This document shows, in pieces, positions 6,617-6,725 of a stretch of DNA of 6,725 nt (positions are counted from its first letter, which is position 1; every line of letters begins with the position of its first letter). The notes under the pieces were generated by a model that ran no database searches, was not told where the DNA came from, and worked only from the letters and a program-made list of their open reading frames with translations. The position numbers were made by a program, and so were the translations under genes. This DNA is from CALEUX01 sp037439945 (GTDB lineage Bacteria; Bacteroidota; Bacteroidia; Bacteroidales; Marinilabiliaceae): assembly GCA_037439945.1 (NCBI GenBank), contig JBBIVA010000150.1, positions 1 through 6,725 on the forward strand, given 5' to 3'.

Positions 6617-6624
6617 CAAAGGTA
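6617..6624 (-). promoter_or_regulatory. Bacteroidota-type -7 box for the SRPBCC gene
   Basis: Read on the minus strand, 6624 to 6617 is TACCTTTG, an exact TAnnTTTG match, placed 23 bases before the preferred ATG at 6593. The upstream minus-strand DNA is T-rich, but no clean TTTG at 19-21 bases is seen. The implied leader of about 18 bases matches that inferred for the RDD gene. Confidence 0.5.
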
Positions 6625-6690
6625 AACAAAAAACCATGTAAAACAGTCAGTTTAAATTTGCCGGAAACCAGGTTCCATAAAATTGCCCCG

Positions 6691-6719
6691 GATATTAAGT
6701 TAATATACCGGTTAATATC
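6691..6719. repeat. Inverted repeat GATATTAA / TTAATATC with internal direct repeat
   Basis: Perfect 8-bp arms (6691-6698 and 6712-6719) flank a 13-bp centre. TTAATAT also occurs as a direct repeat at 6700-6706 and 6712-6718, separated by ACCGG. It lies 98 bp upstream of the SRPBCC start, near the window edge. No T-run follows on either strand. It may be an operator for this gene or for an unseen gene to the right, or simply low-complexity AT-rich DNA. Confidence 0.4.
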
Positions 6720-6725
6720 TAATTA

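Noticed and set aside
6663..6676. Hairpin GGAAACCAGGTTCC near the right end
   Set aside because: Pairing needs a bulge or a single-base loop, so a stable hairpin is implausible.
1..6725. CRISPR array, tRNA, riboswitch or defence/toxin module
   Set aside because: No regularly spaced repeats, cloverleaf-like segments, conserved aptamer patterns or recognisable defence genes were found on either strand.

Overview
The window is AT-rich and looks like a chromosomal segment of a Bacteroidota bacterium, probably class Bacteroidia. Three lines of evidence support this. Perfect or near-perfect TAnnTTTG (-7) promoter boxes of the Bacteroides type precede three of the genes. Shine-Dalgarno sequences are mostly absent. 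The proteins are of Bacteroidota-typical kinds: a DUF4783-like exported protein next to nadC, an SRPBCC/Aha1-like protein, and a very long multi-membrane-pass histidine kinase. Species or genus cannot be fixed from the sequence alone.

Layout from left to right. A promoter and a small RDD-family membrane protein (74-469, +) run tail to tail into a 1238-residue NtrY-like sensor histidine kinase (430-4146, -); the two coding regions overlap by 40 bp. A 242-bp non-coding gap with two small inverted repeats follows. Next comes rlmH (4389-4862, -), the 23S rRNA pseudouridine-1915 methyltransferase. A 92-bp divergent intergenic region carries a well-formed promoter for a rightward pair: a small secreted DUF4783-like protein (4955-5353, +) and nadC (5346-6188, +), which overlap by 8 bp. 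Convergent to nadC, 15 bp away, is a leftward SRPBCC/START-like protein (6204-6593, -) with its own -7 box. The final 100 bp hold only an AT-rich inverted repeat.

These are mainly housekeeping or conserved core genes: ribosome modification, NAD biosynthesis, a signalling kinase and two small proteins of unknown role. I see no mobile element, CRISPR array, tRNA, rRNA, toxin-antitoxin or defence module. The least ordinary object is the histidine kinase. It has about 12 predicted membrane segments, three separate extracytoplasmic regions and an intact catalytic core, but no response regulator in the window. I did not find a convincing undescribed multi-gene system.
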